A DNA stretch of 64,000 nt from Pseudosulfitobacter koreensis (GTDB lineage: Bacteria > Pseudomonadota > Alphaproteobacteria > Rhodobacterales > Rhodobacteraceae), in contig NZ_JANKJG010000003.1 of assembly GCF_024733015.1 (NCBI RefSeq), positions 124,001 to 188,000 of the forward strand, given 5' to 3'. The notes beneath the pieces are model-generated. The model made no database searches, was not told where the DNA came from, and worked only from the letters and a program-made list of their open reading frames with translations. The position numbers and the translations under genes were made by a program. How positions within the stretch are numbered: position 1 is the first letter of the stretch; the number at the start of each line of letters is the position of its first letter. This document shows positions 63,524 to 64,000 of this stretch, one piece after another.

Positions 63524-64000
63524 TCAGAGCCTGATCGCGGCGATCAATCGGCCATAATCTGCGGCGCGGTCGTGGACCGACCGGCGGTAGGAGAAGAATT
63601 GCGCCGGATCGGAATAGGTGCAGTGCCGCGTCCATTCGGCGGAGGCCACGCCACGGGCACGCAGGCGGTGCAGGCCATAGCCGGGCAGGTCATACATCAT
63701 CCGGTCGCCGGTGCCGTTGGCGAAGAACCGGGCGCTCGCGTCGTCCTCGGCGATGTGGGTCTCGAAGAACTCCGGCCCGACCTCGTAGGCGCGCTGGCTG
63801 ATCGAGGGGCCGATGACCGCGTGAATATTGTCCGCCGAGGCGCCCAAGGCTTCCATCGCATCGACTGTTGCCTCAAGCACACCGTCGAGCGTGCCGCGCC
63901 AGCCTGCGTGTGCGGCGCCGATCACCTTGGCCTCGTGGTCGGCAAAGAGCACCGGTTGGCAGTCGGCGGACAGCACCGACAGGGCCAGTCCCGGCGTGGC
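63524..64000 (-). CDS. pgeF: Peptidoglycan editing factor PgeF / YfiH multicopper-oxidase-like (C-terminal part, cut by window edge)
   Basis: The visible 158 residues cover the C-terminal part of the YfiH/LACC1 family: SADCQPVLFADHEAKVIGAAHAGWRGTLDGV, GPSISQRAYEVGPEFF and DLPGYGLHRLRARGV. The zinc-site cysteine (SADC) and histidine (AHAGWRG) are present. Family members act as purine nucleoside phosphorylase/adenosine deaminase or remove faulty L-Ser from muropeptide precursors. The N-terminus lies beyond base 64000, so length cannot be compared. Confidence 0.92.
   Translation of the reverse strand, partial: ATPGLALSVLSADCQPVLFADHEAKVIGAAHAGWRGTLDGVLEATVDAMEALGASADNIHAVIGPSISQRAYEVGPEFFETHIAEDDASARFFANGTGDRMMYDLPGYGLHRLRARGVASAEWTRHCTYSDPAQFFSYRRSVHDRAADYGRLIAAIRL

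Noticed and set aside
62998-63534. A 178-codon plus-strand open frame
   Set aside because: No ribosome site, low-complexity arginine-rich translation, and it lies antisense to the better supported 46-residue gene.

Overview
This window looks like chromosome of an alphaproteobacterium of the Rhodobacteraceae (roseobacter group). GC content is high. The F1-ATPase genes stand alone in the order delta-alpha-gamma-beta-epsilon. The SOS box has the alphaproteobacterial GTTC-N7-GTTC form, groESL carries a CIRCE operator, and phbA/phbB, an Hsp20-DUF1150 pair and a fused sulfate adenylyltransferase/APS kinase are present. Coding density is high, many stop and start codons overlap (ATGA or TGATG), and I see no prophage, insertion sequence, CRISPR array, tRNA or rRNA. 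The genus cannot be fixed from the sequence alone.

Layout. 1-3.1 kb: start of greA, a SoxR/VOC divergent pair with a recognisable SoxR box, and ETF-ubiquinone oxidoreductase. 3.2-8.2 kb: a TPR exported protein, ispE, a long-chain polyprenyl diphosphate synthase, a DUF2007 protein, a tRNA methyltransferase-like protein and a YdcH-like protein. 8.2-15 kb: a LysR/exporter pair, a 39-residue protein, polyhydroxybutyrate genes phbB and phbA, an EAL phosphodiesterase, tag and rpsD. 15.1-17.8 kb: a two-gene DNA-repair cassette (DUF4130-UdgX fusion and a radical SAM protein) under a LexA box. 17.9-25.7 kb: hisC-tyrA-extensin-like gene chain, chaC, a MotA-like/OmpA-like motor pair and an M23 peptidase. 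25.7-31 kb: clpA, gloB, a methyltransferase and a class II aldolase-family gene. 31.1-36.6 kb: F1-ATPase operon and an H-type lectin gene. 36.6-46.3 kb: prs and mixed metabolic genes (threonine aldolase, ribF, MaoC, HAD, Mn-pyrophosphatase, DUF2161, TraB/GumN). 46.4-48.6 kb: groESL. 48.6-56.6 kb: an acetyltransferase, an exporter, a lipase and orphan phnM, purEK, hsp20, phzF and a GT10 glycosyltransferase. 56.6-64 kb: sat-cysC, a membrane ferredoxin-cyclase, trxB/lrp, a Hint-domain protein, a 46-residue basic protein and the end of pgeF.

The most interesting system is the repair cassette at 15.1-17.8 kb. A UdgX-type glycosylase, whose family forms a covalent adduct at uracil sites, is translationally coupled to an uncharacterised radical SAM enzyme. 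That enzyme has a helix-hairpin-helix and ends in QLSLF, the textbook beta-sliding-clamp binding peptide. A GTTC-N7-GTTC box overlaps a candidate -10 element directly at its start codon. Together these suggest an SOS-induced, replisome-tethered repair or tolerance pathway whose chemistry is unknown. Second is the MotA-like/OmpA-like pair at 21.4-24.7 kb, which looks like an ion-driven envelope machine outside the flagellar, Tol and Zorya systems. Third is a cyclase with a six-helix, histidine-rich membrane part and a [2Fe-2S] domain (58.6-60.3 kb), a likely redox-sensing second-messenger enzyme. A four-copy intergenic hairpin repeat is also present.
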